DNA from: Pithys albifrons albifrons
Lineage: Eukaryota > Chordata > Aves > Passeriformes > Thamnophilidae
Direction of reading: 5' to 3'
Length of the DNA stretch: 64,000 nucleotides
Assembly (NCBI RefSeq): GCF_047495875.1
Contig: NC_092458.1
Coordinates: 3,369,939-3,433,938 of the forward strand
Shown: piece by piece, positions 23,756 through 35,746 of the stretch
Position numbering within the stretch: the stretch's first letter is position 1
How the letters are laid out: every line of letters begins with the position of its first letter
Position numbers and translations under genes: made by a program
Notes under the pieces: model-generated
The model's input: only the letters and a program-made list of their open reading frames with translations
What the model was told of the DNA's origin: nothing
Database searches by the model: none

Positions 23756-26133
23756 TGTAAGTTTTTTAATTTCCATTGATCACATAATTCACATACTATT
23801 TTTTTCTAGATCATGGGATGAACTAAGCCTGTGCACTCAGAAGAGTAAAAAATAAACAAACAAAAATAAATAAACAATGGTATCATGTTCTCTTTACAGT
23901 GTCCTTTTCTGATTATTTATTTAGTGTGTCCATATGAGACATATGTTATCTATTAATTTTTCTCTCCCCTCCCTACCCTTAAAAGTAAAAATAGGATGAA
24001 ACCATTGTTCTTTCCAAAGTGCACTAATCCCATCTGCATTGGGGAGGTCCTAATTGCTTCTTACCATACCAGCAATGCCATCATGATCCACGTTATTTAT
24101 ATTCCAAAATTTCTGCCCCTCAATTCTGCCAATTTCCCCTGTCACATCAGGGCACAGAAATACACTGAGATATTTCTCTCAGTGTGTAGCAAGAATAGGT
24201 TCAGCTGTGTTGCTCATGGAGCACTGTGTACCACTAACATGCTTCACTCATCTCTGAGCAAGCATTATGCTGAGCTAGTTTTGCTGAGCATGTGTCCACT
24301 ATCAGTTATGGGCCATAAAGCTATGCCCAGGCACCATATTAAATCTAATCTGTAACTATTCCTGAATACTTAGGGTGTTCTGTCTGAAATATTTTTAGAA
24401 GGGCAGTAATTCAATCATTTTGAAATTGCCCTATGCTGATTTAGCTGTCCTTAAAATCTGACATAAAATCGCCATTGCTGATAAAACTGTAGAGAAAGAA
24501 AATCTGTGCATAGCAGTTCCAAATGGAAGCACTTCAAGTAGAAGGATATGAATGCTGCTGGGAGCACTTGCAGCAGACTGATCTGGTTATAGATTGATCT
24601 CTTTTGTGCAAGCCAAGCCTGCTGTCAGCAATAGCTTGTCTCTTTCTCAGCTGATTTCAAAAGCGTCACACAGAAAATTAGTAAAATGCAAAGCGATGCT
24701 TCTCCCTTCTGAATCCCACACCATGGATGGTACAGAATTCTGCTTGGTCAGGCAAAAGAATGTAAAACAATGAATTTACAGGTAGAATGTACAAGTCCAT
24801 AATGACTTCCAGGTGGGGAGTAGTGTTAGAATTTACAGTGTCTGTACAGACAAACATGATTGCCTACAGGTCCCTGGGGAAGTGAATGATGACCAAGTAA
24901 AAAGAAATGCAGGAAAGACAGTCTAATATTTGCCTTTGAGGACAGAATGGCAATGACAGTGTACTGGTGGATCATTAATCTCCCAATCCAAATATCAATG
25001 GTAGATTTTATTAGCTATATATCTTGCTTTTTGACACATAAAAGCCAAGTTTGACGGAAGACTTTGAAAAATATTTATCTTAGCTCTTCCTTCAGATTCC
25101 TTCATTTTGGTAGAATTCAAAGCCTTTGGGAGTGCGCATGAATAACAGGTAAAATAAGAATTTTGTTGGTAATGCTCATTTCCCTTTTCTCTCTGCCAAC
25201 AAATGGTACAAACAGTAACATGAAGATATATATTGCAGCAGTATACTATCAAACTTCATTGTGCATTCAAATTAAATGGAAAAGAAAATCAGAATAAATT
25301 CTATTTGTAAACTTTCTGTAGAAAACAGATGAGATGTCATCCTAAGAAGTATAATTTCCATATTATTTCTTTTCTACAGAAATGGAAAGGGATCATTAGG
25401 AATATATATAACCCAGCAAGGAAGTGACTGTTAGACACCTTTGCAAATAGAGCATAATAAATCATTGAACAAAACCCATAAAGATTCCACTGTTCAAAAT
25501 ATTGTTTTCAAATCCCTGTGACGGATGTAACTGGGTGGTCTAGCTTAAAAAAAAAACCCAACGAATCCCAAACACATGAAAAAGGTTCTTCCCAGCAGCA
25601 GAGTCCTCTCATTATTTCAAATCTCAGGTTTAAGGCTTGAGGAAGCAGCAGTAGGGTTATTATCCTCTGTAAGATTCAGTCTTCTGTGACAATTTTTTGA
25701 CACACTCTAACAGGATAACAAGGTATGCAAGGCTGACACAGGAGGATGATAATGCACTTGAGATTGCCTTTTGAGTAATTATGTGATCCCAATTAAATTA
25801 GTTTAGAATGTCTTAAAAAGCAGGTCAGAATTCAGTATTCATTGTCCATCTTTCTCCAAGAGTTGAAGGCCTGCTCAGTACACTGCCTAATTGCCATGAA
25901 AGTAATGATTAGAGCGTCATTGCCAGGATTCATTACTGAGCTTCCTTTGCAGCACTCACAGCTAAGGTTGCTCCCCAGCTATTCTTGCATTCGAATGCAT
26001 GAAGTTCTGGTGATAAATGTCATTTAGGATATATATAAAGCTACTGTCACTCTAGAGATAACTTCAATCCCAATTAAGCATTTGCAGTATTTCTCAAAAA
26101 AAAAAAGTTACTTATTCTTATTCTTTAATAACA
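23756..26133. other. Unassigned non-coding sequence
   Basis: No recognised element. A 119-codon frame at 23996-24355 is the longest and shows no recognisable domain. It lies in AT-rich DNA without coding-like neighbours, so it is not called. Confidence 0.45.
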
Positions 26134-26388
26134 TGTGGATCTATGTATGTATGGCCAAACTTCATGAACGCAGATTTGGGAAGGGCTTTCCCCACATGGG
26201 TGTGCCCTTCCAGCCTGCACAGTGGATTTTAGGTGAGGCTCAGCGTGCGCAGAACTGGCCCCACCATTTCAGTCCTGAGGTTCATCTGCCACGGCCGAGC
26301 GAGCTTGGACAGTGCCAGTGAAGTCCTCAGGACTAGAACCTACAGCACCCGGCATTTCCCAGGAGGTCTCCCATCCAAGTACTAATCC

Positions 26389-26586
26389 GGGGCTGACCCT
26401 GCTGAGCATCTGAGATCTGACGGGATCGGAGGGCAGGGAGGCATTGAACTGCCCGGGGCTGACCCTGCTGAGCATCCGAGATCTGACGGGATCGGATGGC
26501 AGGGAAGCATTGAACTGCCCGGGGCTGACCCTGCTGAGTATCCGAGATCTGACGGGATCGGATGGCAGGGAAGCATTGAACTGCCC
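26389..26586 (-). repeat. 66-bp tandem triplication within the 5S part of SINE copy B
   Basis: The phrase GGGGCTGACCCTGCTGAG recurs at 26389, 26455 and 26521, exactly 66 bp apart. Each unit holds the 5S-like CGATCCCGTCAGATCTC and A-box region (CTCAGCAGGGTCAG on the minus strand) plus the leader GGGCAGTTCAATGC. The units differ at a few positions, for example GATACTCAG, GATGCTCAG and CAGATGCTCAG, so they are not freshly duplicated. Only the unit furthest from the tRNA continues into the intermediate element and C box. Confidence 0.95.
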
Positions 26587-26591
26587 GGTAC

Positions 26592-26663
26592 GGTCTCCAC
26601 TGAGACTCGAACTCACGACCTTGTGATCAGAGTTCGGAGGGCTCACCATTACACCACGGGACC
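26592..26663 (-). pseudogene. tRNA-Gln-like head of SINE copy B
   Basis: The minus strand begins GGTCCCGTGGTGTAATGGTG, closely matching tRNA-Gln (GGTCCCATGGTGTAATGGTT). The anticodon loop position reads CTCTGAT, giving anticodon CTG for Gln. The T arm GTGAGTTCGAGTCTCAG is intact enough to hold a B box. The anticodon stem does not pair properly (CCGAA against ACAAG) and the acceptor stem has two mismatches, so it is not a functional tRNA gene. The AAGGTCGTGAGTTCGA segment is also close to the tRNA-Met T arm, so a mixed origin cannot be excluded. It lies directly in front of the 5S-derived units within one target-site duplication. Confidence 0.8.
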
Positions 26664-26679
26664 GCCCTTGTGGATTTAT

Positions 26680-29600
26680 ACTCTATGAAGTAAAATACAT
26701 CTTCGGATCATAATCAGAATGTGGATGCACTTCAGGAAAAGATATCCTTCGGTTAAAAATGAACTGCTTTATCAATTTTGTCTCAGAAGACTTTTTGCAC
26801 TAGTATTACAGAAGTACTTTTTCAAAGAAGCACATTTCATCACGCGGGCATTTTTGATTATTTTTCTGCATGAAGTACATGGATTATTTGTCCTCAAGGA
26901 CTGCAAGTGACAGTAAAGAGAGTGTTCCATTTACTTTAAAGAAAAGGATTAGCATTAAAAATATCATGGGATCTTGTCTGCTTTCTCTTTTTATTGAGAC
27001 AGCAAACGACTTGCATTTAAATATATGCATAACTGCTATGCAATTATTTTGATCAGTAAAAAATAACTAACTCAGGTCCACAAGAAATGTAGGCCAGAAA
27101 CAGACAGTTAATTTGTGTTTGTAATTAACTGTACCCCCATATGGTTCTCCCTTCTTGCTTATACAGCCCAAAAATATATTTGTAGTTAGCATCAGTTATC
27201 GAGAACGTCATTCAAGCAGAAGAAATTGGTTCATATAACAGCAGTGAATTTTCAGCTCAGATGTCAGAAAATGAGATGGCACCCAGCTATTCAATAGCAG
27301 ATTGGATGCAATTCCCACTAGGCTTGCAGTGGCAAATTGGTCAAGGCCCACAATTATTACTTTGCTCAAATGAGGTCTTTCTATAATTTGAATTAAAAAT
27401 ATCAAAGCTACATCAACCTGCCTGTATAGGCGAGGGTGAACAATGTTTGCCTCTTATGAAACCCTCAGACCATACTCAAGTTAATGAGAGGGAAATGTTG
27501 AAAAGACTACTGACAAAAAAGCTGTGAGTGTTTTGCAAAGTATGAGCACTTATTAAAATCTGCATTAAATAACAAATTCATGAGCTTTCATATTGATTCT
27601 TTCTCAAATATAGTTGTTGCAAAATTATTTTTTCACTGAGGGAAGTTACTGTTTTATGGGCTGAGTTGGTTAATGCCACTTCCTGGAAGGAATGATGCTA
27701 ATATATTTTTTGATTAACACTGTAAAACTGACTCTTTAAAAATACTAACTTCTCATAAAATTGATTTCATCAGTTTCCTTTGTGAATATATATGTATATT
27801 TAATCCTACATTACAGAGGTTATATGGCAATGTGTTCAAACAATAACCATCTACAATGGTTTACACTAAAAAAGCACAATTCTTAAAAAGCTTTCATAAT
27901 CTCAAATATCCCTTTAGACCAAGCAAAATAATCACAACAGTGTTTGACCAAAAGCTTTTTCTGAGTATATGCATTTGGGCTGGACAAGTGGAAACATATT
28001 GAACTCAGACACAGTGAGGGGAACAGGCTCCAGAGGCTCAATGGCTTGCTACAATCCTTGATAATGAGTTGCTCCATTAATTAATTTAATAACTCACTTG
28101 TGAGCTGAAATCCAGTGGTGAATCTCAGAGCATTATTTAACTTCAAGATGTTAATAGTTGGAAAGTCAAGTTTGGTAAGCTCATTTCGCTATAAATTTTC
28201 AATTCTAATAAAAATAAATATAATCCATCTTTTTAGGAGTACATCCAGTGTGTGCAGCTGGAATTTTGGGATGGAAAGAGCATGGCGTAACATTTGAGAT
28301 GATATAAGGTTGGCTTTTCCCCAAGAGAAAATTATAGATTTTTCTACCAATCACAAAGTACACACAGAGTTTGCCAGACTTAAAGAGCTTAGCAACATTC
28401 TTGGCAAAGGCTTATATATAATCATCTGTCAATTACCCTACTGCTGTGTGTGGGAAAAAGAATTCATTTTGACTACATTAAAATTTGATCTCCTTAATCC
28501 AGGCCTTGATATCTTTGTTCAAGAGGAATACATTTTTCTTTGGAGCATAAGATAGAGCTTTCAAGTTTCTCAGATTATTCCTACCATGCACTTACCTGGA
28601 GTCAAAACGAAAAGTGAGGGCAATACTTTGCAATTCAAGTTGCAATAAAGAAAACTCCTAGAAGCACAATCTGAATTTTCTTTCAACAAAAAAAATGCAT
28701 CAGTTTCAGTCCTAGCCCAGCTTAATATGGAAAGTCAAGAACAAGTTTAAAGGAAAAACACTGTTGTTGACAGTGTCATTTCACAGGCGACACAAAGTGG
28801 TCTGTTGCAACAATAAAACACATTTGTACTAGAAACAGAGCTTTGGTCCTTGTAGAATTAAAAAATGTTTCCATAATATAATTTGTATCCCTTGGTAGCT
28901 GTGGAAAGCTTTGTGCTTTTCTGATTTTCTGTTCACATATGTGAGCATCCCTCTGTACTCATCTCTAATAAACTAAACTTGTTTCAACTTTATAGTTGAA
29001 CATCCTGTAGATGAAGAACTTGTGATTCAGTCGGGAGAGTTCCTTTTTAAACTTCTGATCCAACTTACTGCATTGAAAAATATTAATGTGTCCTCAATAT
29101 AATGTCATTAAGGAATTCTGAACTCTCCTGAGCTTCTGTTTTTACAAAATTTAAGTTTTCTTCTTATAATCTAATATACCAGTCCATGGAGTTTTAAATT
29201 TGCTTTCTTTAGGCTTCTTGTCTCTGTTGTGATGTCCTTTCTCCTTTTTGCCTTGAGAATTAGGGGGGCCTCAAGAGTCAGAGACAACTAATTAATTTCA
29301 GTGATCAGAGTCAAACTGAAAAGGTCTTTTTTTCCCTCCCTTTTGTAATAAAAAAAAAACAACTTGAAGAACTGTCAGACACTTTGTGCTTTGCTGCATT
29401 CTTCATTTGGTAGTCGCCAGAGTATATCAAGTTCTTTCTTACTACCAAACCATACATTTCTTTAATCACTGGGAAATATCATCTTCTGTAAGATTCTTCC
29501 CTCCATATGATTCTCCATTTTACCATAAACACACATATTTTTTCTGCTGTACTAATAAACTGAAAATTGAAGGTTACTTGTAGCAGGGGTATTTTGGCGT

Positions 29601-30154
29601 GCTCACACAGACACACACACACACACATGTAACTTCAGTAATTAACTAGAATACAAAAAGATTTTAAGTAAACTTTACATGGAAACCTCAAGTTTTTGTA
29701 TTAGAAATGGAAAGGAAAAAAAGCATTTTTTGGGGAGAAAATTTCTTGCTCACTCAGTACACTGAAATAGGTTGTTGAATCTCAAAGACTATTAATATTC
29801 TTTACAGAAATAATACATTAAATCTAGAATTTGATAGTGCAGAATTCCACAGGCTATTTACATGTTTTATGAAGTAGAACCTCTCATTTTCAATCTTCAC
29901 ATTTTAATTTTGAATGGCCTCTTCTGCTTCTGGTATGGAAAAGGGCTAGTAGATTTTAGTCTAAATGATTCATGATCTTATATATCACATCCTGTAAAGT
30001 TTTGCTTTTCTTCCAACTGTAAATAGGATTAACCTACATAATTACTTAAAATAAAAGCCATACAGGACTGCTTCCCACTGAGGATCTGCAAGACACATGT
30101 CCATATCCAAACCCTCACATGTATGTGCTGTTTCCACAGTGTACCACAGTGTTC
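26680..30154. other. Unassigned non-coding sequence
   Basis: AT-rich. A CA-repeat lies at about 29603-29628. No recognised gene or transposable element otherwise. Confidence 0.5.
29603..29628. repeat. (CA)n microsatellite
   Basis: Short CA run interrupted once by CAGA. Confidence 0.85.
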
Positions 30155-30206
30155 ATGGTTGTACTCTGTGATCTTAAATGGCCTTTTCCAAGCTCAGTGA
30201 TTCTAT
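30155..30206 (+). mobile_element. CR1 3' terminal fragment
   Basis: The text GGTTGTACTCTGTGATCTTA, AATGGCCTTTTCCAAGCTCA, then GTGATTCTAT is the last roughly 50 bp of a CR1 3' UTR. It lies directly in front of another CR1 fragment in the same orientation. Confidence 0.7.
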
Positions 30207-30632
30207 CTTTGCAGACAGGATGCACCAGAGAGGCTGGTGCCAGCTTAAAAAAGCAGCTGACAGAGCTGAGGTTATTTAGTCTGCAGAAAAGGAAGCTGAG
30301 GGGAAACATTATTGTTCTCTATAACTGCTTGAAAGGAGATTGTAGACAAGTTGGTCTCTCTTCACCAAGGGACCAAGCAATAGGATAAGAAGAAATGGCC
30401 TCAAGTTGCGCCAGGGGACTTTTAGACTAGATATAGGGAAACGTTTCCTCACTGAAAAGGTGGTCAAGCATTGCAACAGGTTACCCAGGGAAGAAATGTG
30501 GTCACCATCCCAGAAAGTGTTCAAAACACATGTAGATGTGACACTTAGGGACATGGTTTAGTGATGGACTTGGTAGTGCTGGGTTAATGGTTGGACTTTG
30601 TGATCTTAGAGGCCTTTTCCAACCTGAGTAAT
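30207..30632 (+). mobile_element. CR1 LINE 3' fragment
   Basis: Sense CR1 3' end: GAGCTGAGGTTATTTAGTCT, GGAAGCTGAGGGGAAACATT, AAATGGCCTCAAGTTGCGCC, AGGGACATGGTTTAGTGATG, then GGTTGGACTTTGTGATCTTA. The frame is broken at several points. 5'-truncated, with no target-site duplication, as is usual for CR1. Confidence 0.85.
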
Positions 30633-33409
30633 TTTTAGTGCATTGTGTTTTTCTTCTGTGTGGGCCATTAAGTTTTTGGTAGACATTGCTTAACTCCAGG
30701 AATTTATTTGATTCTTACTCTTAGCAACTCACAGTAATTCATGTTAGTTGTGTGTAGCTGCATTAGTTCAATTTTCCCCCCCCCAAAAATAGTTAAGATT
30801 GAGGATTCACATCCCTGATATTCAAGTTAATGGAGTTTAGGAGACTATACCGGGGAAATAATTTATGGTTTAATATTATGTCATCACTAATTTTATCCTT
30901 CAATTAATATTCTGCCATATTTCCTCATGTTATATGAGAAAACTATTTGTACAAAGTCATCTTTTTAAAATTCATTTCATTTTCGTATCTGAAATAGACC
31001 ATCTCCATGAGCATGCTGAGAAAATGAAAGGAAAACTTCACATCTTTAATTTTATATATCAGAATTATTCATTTGATTAAGCTTTGTTGAGTTTAAATAA
31101 CAAGTTGATTCAATATGTCCCTAATCAACTCGCATAATCATTATCTTAGGAAAGTAACTGGGATACAGACTGTCTGACTGCACGTGGAATTAAGCATAGG
31201 AAGGCCTGTCAGAGGCCAGTAGTGGGGGCAAGAAAAGGGCCCTCCATCCTTTCTCATTGCACAGGATTTTATTTTTCCAAGGTGGGTGGTTGCCAGGAAA
31301 CAGTAAATGCAATCAAAGAAAAGGATTCATTTGACGTGAGTCCCATAAGTGAGGTGAGGAAGCAGAAAACCATACAATGACTAAGCTGAGGATCAGCTGA
31401 CCTTCTTGGCAGTGTCAGTCAGGTACCAGCATGTTCCTCAGTGTCACCTCAATACTCATCTCTCTGAGTCCTCTTGTCCCAACCCTGTTCTTACCTTCTC
31501 CCTCATCTCTTCCTCCTTCTCTGACATTTACAGCCATGGAATTAATTTGCTTCCAGCTCTACTTACACAACATTCTGTGAAACATTCATTTCCCATTAAT
31601 GTATTTCACCCAGACTGAAATTTGCTGGATGCAAAGCAAAAATCCTTCTTGGTATTTGTTTGGTTTTTTTCACTTTGTTTTTGCCTGGTACAATCAGGCC
31701 CTATTCTTGTTTGCTTCCACGCATCATCACTGCAATAAATGTAAATAAGAAGAGTATATGCAAATTATCCATGATTAATGGTTTCTGGGGTGAGATTATC
31801 AGTTCCCTGGGATACACCCCTCCCATAAGAAGTCTGTAATCTTATAGTCATGTTAAGTCAATGAAATGATTCAGAAATGTTAAAGCAGAAAGATTTCAGC
31901 AAGGGAAGCTGAAATCTGCAACTCCCTAATAACTGCTCTGATATTTTTATGTAAAAATGTTTTTCAAAATACATTTAAATTGACAAATTTTGTTATAAAA
32001 CTTGATGATATTCTACCCTGGTAATTACATGTACAATTAATTTGGAAACGTGCTGGAGATAAGAATAAGTGCAATTACTTTTACTGTAAAAACAGGTATC
32101 TGTGGACATATAATTTAAGACCACATTCAAAAATACCACTTTCTTTTTTATCCATTAATTTTTGAAGATGATAATTGGTGAGAAATTCTTGTGACATGGA
32201 TCATATTTGTGATTTATCTTTGTTGGAAAGTTGCAAACACATAATATTCTAGGAAAGATGTTCTGACTTGGGTAAAAAATTATGTATTTCTAAGCAGGTA
32301 AAGTTATAAAACTCTCTTGCTCCCAGGATTATAATGTTTTACTCAAAAATTTTCAAAAGTTTAGTTAGAAATTTTGATCTAAGTAGGGGTAATATAATTT
32401 TTCTATTGAAAACATACCCGTAATTTGTACAGATTTGATGACAGTAGGATATTCTTGACCTTGAACCATTTCATCTCAGAAATATTGGTTTTAAGGATGA
32501 CTAAAAGAGAAAATTCTTCTCCAGTTGAAAAGAAAAGCCATATTAAACCCATAAGAAATCAATTTCATTAGAGAACTTGGGATTTCAAAAGTGTAAATAC
32601 ATGTTGCACTGTATAAACATCTATATCAGTTCTAACATTAACACATGCCCTTTTTTACTGCACAGATTTTGCAGAGAAAGAAAGATGAAAGCAAAAATCA
32701 AAAATCTACTCAGTGCACTCGCACAGCCCAGGCTCATGAGAAAAGGAGGGAAAAGCCTAAATTCTTGTGGAGTCTGAATAAAACTGTCTTGATGTCTTTG
32801 GTGGCTTATGAAGCTGAAAAAGACACCATGTCCTGGAAGTGGTACTTGCCTTTCTGCCACAGGAGTATGTGCTGGCATAGGCTTATCCTTAGGAAAGTGG
32901 ACGTCCACAGAAATAAGGAGATGTCACAGAAGTACAACTTACCCCAAATGACTTTCCTTATGACAGGGCATATACTGTCAGGAGCACACTGACCAAAAAT
33001 CAGAATTTCCTGAATTGCAACCCTGCATTACTTCTCTCAAATCCCACTGCCTCAAGTGTTTACAATCCTTACAGTAAGATTTGCCATAGGGAAATACTAT
33101 CAAGGTAGGTCACACCTCAAGTCTACCAATTTTGACAGTATCCTTTCAGCACATTTCCTTTTCAAAGGATCAGTGTGAGCAACTGCCACTTCTTATTGTG
33201 TAAGAACACTTGCTGATCTTACTACTGCCAACTTCTTCACTGCATTACTTACTTAAAATGTGGTGACAAGCTAGAGCTGTCAGAAAATCATGTCCTCTAC
33301 AAATACCTAGCTTTAGCAAAGTACTAGTTCATAGGAAATCAATACCATGTTTGTATTATATAAATATATATGTTCCAATAAATACTTGATAAACAGAAGT
33401 ATTGTTAAC
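30633..33409. other. Unassigned non-coding sequence
   Basis: AT-rich; a C-run lies near 30776-30784. The overlapping 66-115 codon frames near 32577-32992 on both strands have no recognisable domains and are not called. Confidence 0.45.
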
Positions 33410-33414
33410 ACATT

Positions 33415-34042
33415 TGTGCTGGTTTAAAGGTGAACCAGCAGGGGAAATGAACTCACCACGAGAGAGATTATAAGTGAGACCTAAAATTTAATAATAATAT
33501 TACAATAGCAACACTGACACACAAGGGAAATTGCTTTCAACTCACAATACCCCAGCAGTATAACCCAGTGTCCTGGGGCACAAAACCCAAGGGGGTTTGT
33601 TTGCCCTTGTGCTGAGACCCCTGTGGCTCCCCCAAGTCCAGAGCAAAAGGAAAAGAAAAACCTGTTGGTGCAGGCGAGGGCTGTGGTCTGGGCGAGAGCG
33701 GGGATCTCCTCCTGTCAAGGTCCTGCTGCTGCTCTGGATCTGACGAGAGGTTCCCGAGGTCTTCTTACCCACCACTTATGTATCCTCAGGGAGCTCTCAG
33801 TCCCTCCCCCTGGGCGGGGACTCACACAATGGGTGATTAACTCTGGGAGCCAGGGGGTGTTGAGCTGTTGATGGCCCATTAGCAGCTCCGCCCCCCTCAG
33901 GGTGGGTGTGAAGTGATAATGGCTCCCTGGGCAGCTGCTGCTAATGGCCCCTTGTCCTTGGGGAATGAATAGAGGGGGTGGAATACACAGCTTTGATCAC
34001 CTCCACACAGGGTTAGCTGGTCCCTCCTGCTGAACTAGGACA
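33415..34042 (-). mobile_element. Solo LTR, family LTR-A, copy 2
   Basis: Minus-strand copy of the family at 16262-16888, starting TGTCCTAGTT (minus) and ending AACCAGCACA (minus). Perfect 5-bp target-site duplications ACATT at 33410-33414 and 34043-34047. TATA-like and ATTAAA (about 33487-33492) elements are in the same relative places as in copy 1. It is a solo LTR. A 5S-derived SINE begins 46 bp beyond its end. Frames of 77-82 codons inside are not genes. Confidence 0.93.
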
Positions 34043-34088
34043 ACATTGCAAAGAGCAATGGAAAATTTGGGGGTTTTCATTACATACA

Positions 34089-34400
34089 TATGCAGTTAAA
34101 TGCCTCCCTGACATCCGATCCCGTCAGATCTCGGAAGCTCAGCAGGGTCAGCCCCGGATTAGTACTTGGATGGGAGACCTCCTGGGAAATGCCGGGTGCT
34201 GTAGGTTCTAGTCCTGAGGACTTCACTGGCACTGTCCAAGCTCGCTCGGCCGTGGCAGATGAACCTCAGGACTGAAACGGTGGGGCCAGTTCTGCGCACG
34301 CTGAGCCTCACCTAAAATCCACTGCGCAGGCTGGAAGGGCCCACCCACGTGGGGACAGCCCTGCCCAAATCTGCGTTGGCGAAGTTGAGCCACACACACA
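34089..34400 (+). mobile_element. 5S rRNA-derived SINE, copy C
   Basis: Starts TATGCAGTTAAATGCCTCCC, which matches the beginning of the 66-bp unit of copy B, and then runs through 5S-like sequence (34112-34208). The body follows with the inverted repeat (34210-34219 and 34264-34273) and a CA-repeat tail. Perfect 11-bp target-site duplications CATTACATACA at 34078-34088 and 34401-34411 fix both ends. It has one 5S region, no tandem units and no tRNA head. Because its 5' end coincides with the unit boundary, it may represent a 5S-headed version of the SINE rather than a random truncation. It is the copy most useful for defining the 3' end. Confidence 0.93.
34112..34208 (+). pseudogene. 5S rRNA-like region inside SINE copy C
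   Basis: 5S A box, intermediate element and C box are preserved (GAAGCTCAGCAGGGTCAG, ACTTGGATGGGAGACC), with the 3' end GTGCTGTAGG. It is not a 5S gene, for the same reasons as in copy A. Confidence 0.8.
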
Positions 34401-34411
34401 CATTACATACA

Positions 34412-35746
34412 CGCAAAGTTACAAAAAAAAAGCATTTTGTTATTATTTTTAGGTTTTGCTGCTTTTGTTTTCTTATTGTTATGAAATATTACTTTGAATG
34501 AAATAAAGCTACAGAGCGAATTGGCTCTTAAGTCCGTACACGCGTGTGCATATACACAAATCCCTGTAAAGATGAAGACAAGAACCCAAAAATAATACTG
34601 ACACTATCTCAGCACCTTTGATGTTCTCCTCAGTTTATCGTTGTGCTCATCATGCTGTTCAGAATACCACCCATATTTTATTTCATTTTTCATTTTATTT
34701 TTAATCTTTAAACTTTCAAAAGTAGGTCAGTTATCGTTTCTGTCCTGACAAGCCCTGTTGCAGTTAAATGTGCTTCATTATCTAATATAAAGAAGAAGAG
34801 GAAGCTCAGTCTGTGTACATTTCATGGTCATGCAACTTTTCTATGGTTAATCAATGACACTTTCTCTTACTTCAAAGATTTTTTTACGGAAGAGCCAGTT
34901 AGTGTCATCTTCCACTGACATATGGCACAAACGTCAAATGTTTCTGACAGCACATGCTGACCTTGCAAGATACTTTTTTTAATATAATATATAGCAAATG
35001 GCCGTGGGATAATTCCAAAGCAATTTCAACTACAGTCTAATTTTAATGAACCAGGGAGAAATAAAACAAAAGCCAACAACAAAACCCCCACTCTCAACAT
35101 TTTTTTAAAATGAAATTATCAGTTTCTATCTCAATTATTTGGAATAGAAACTGAAGTTAATTCAACTATTTTAAATACTTATGAAAAATTAAGAAGAAAA
35201 ATGTTCTTAAAATTGCAGAATACATTAAGACATCTCTGGGCTCAATATAAATATACGGATAAAAATATTTGCATATATTTCAAAATATCTGCAAAAGCAG
35301 CAGTAAATATGTAATTTTAGATTTCCAGAAACATATGCAGTAAAGGAACCTATTTACAACCAACTTTCCTCTTTATTATAGACTTAAACTGCTTATGTTA
35401 CTGTAGTGTAGTGTTCAATTAGAGTAGAGAAAGTATAAACCTGCAAAATTACCAGAAAAAAATATTGTTTTCTTGTGAACTCTGCTGAGGATGTTGCAGG
35501 CTGCCCTTCTGCAGTGACACACCACCAGCCTGATATTACCTAAGTCCAATTAATGGTCTCACTGGCATAAATATTTGTGTCTCACATTGATACTGGTATT
35601 GGAAAAATTGAAATAAAAAGCCTTCTGACATAAAACTGGGAAGTTTTATTGGTTTTGTTCTTACCAGTGTGGTGTAAAATAAGGAATACACCATCAATTT
35701 GCAATTATTTTTATTTGACATCTGTTGAATTTAAAGGATTGGCATG
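34412..35746. other. Unassigned non-coding sequence
   Basis: AT-rich, nothing recognised. Confidence 0.5.

Larger units (their letters stand above)
26145..26668 (-). mobile_element. Composite tRNA-Gln/5S rRNA SINE, copy B (most complete)
   Basis: On the minus strand the element reads, in order: a tRNA-Gln-like head (26592-26663); three tandem 66-bp units carrying the 5S promoter start (26389-26586); the remaining 5S-like part to about 26335; a body with the inverted repeat AGTCCTGAGG / CCTCAGGACT; and a tail ending GGCCATACATAC. Near-perfect 11-bp target-site duplications flank it: TGTGGATCTAT at 26134-26144 and TGTGGATTTAT at 26669-26679. This shows it inserted as one unit by LINE-type retrotransposition. 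The tail is a short tandem repeat rather than poly-A or a CR1 end, which suggests an RTE-type partner (inference). Without the extra units the element would be about 390 bp. Both tRNA and 5S internal RNA polymerase III promoters are present in recognisable form. The overlapping repetitive frames of 60-126 codons here are products of the 66-bp repeat, not genes. Confidence 0.9.

Noticed and set aside
23996..24355. 119-codon plus-strand frame as a possible gene
   Set aside because: No recognisable domain, no coding-like neighbours and no splice-site evidence. Within the range expected by chance in 64 kb.
26269..26649. Repetitive 126-codon minus-strand frame (three repeats of about 22 residues)
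   Set aside because: It is the translation of the 66-bp triplication and tRNA/5S parts of a SINE; 66 is divisible by three, so the frame stays open by arithmetic. Not a protein gene.
26592..26663. A functional tRNA-Gln gene
   Set aside because: The anticodon stem does not pair and the acceptor stem has mismatches. It lies inside a SINE with target-site duplications.
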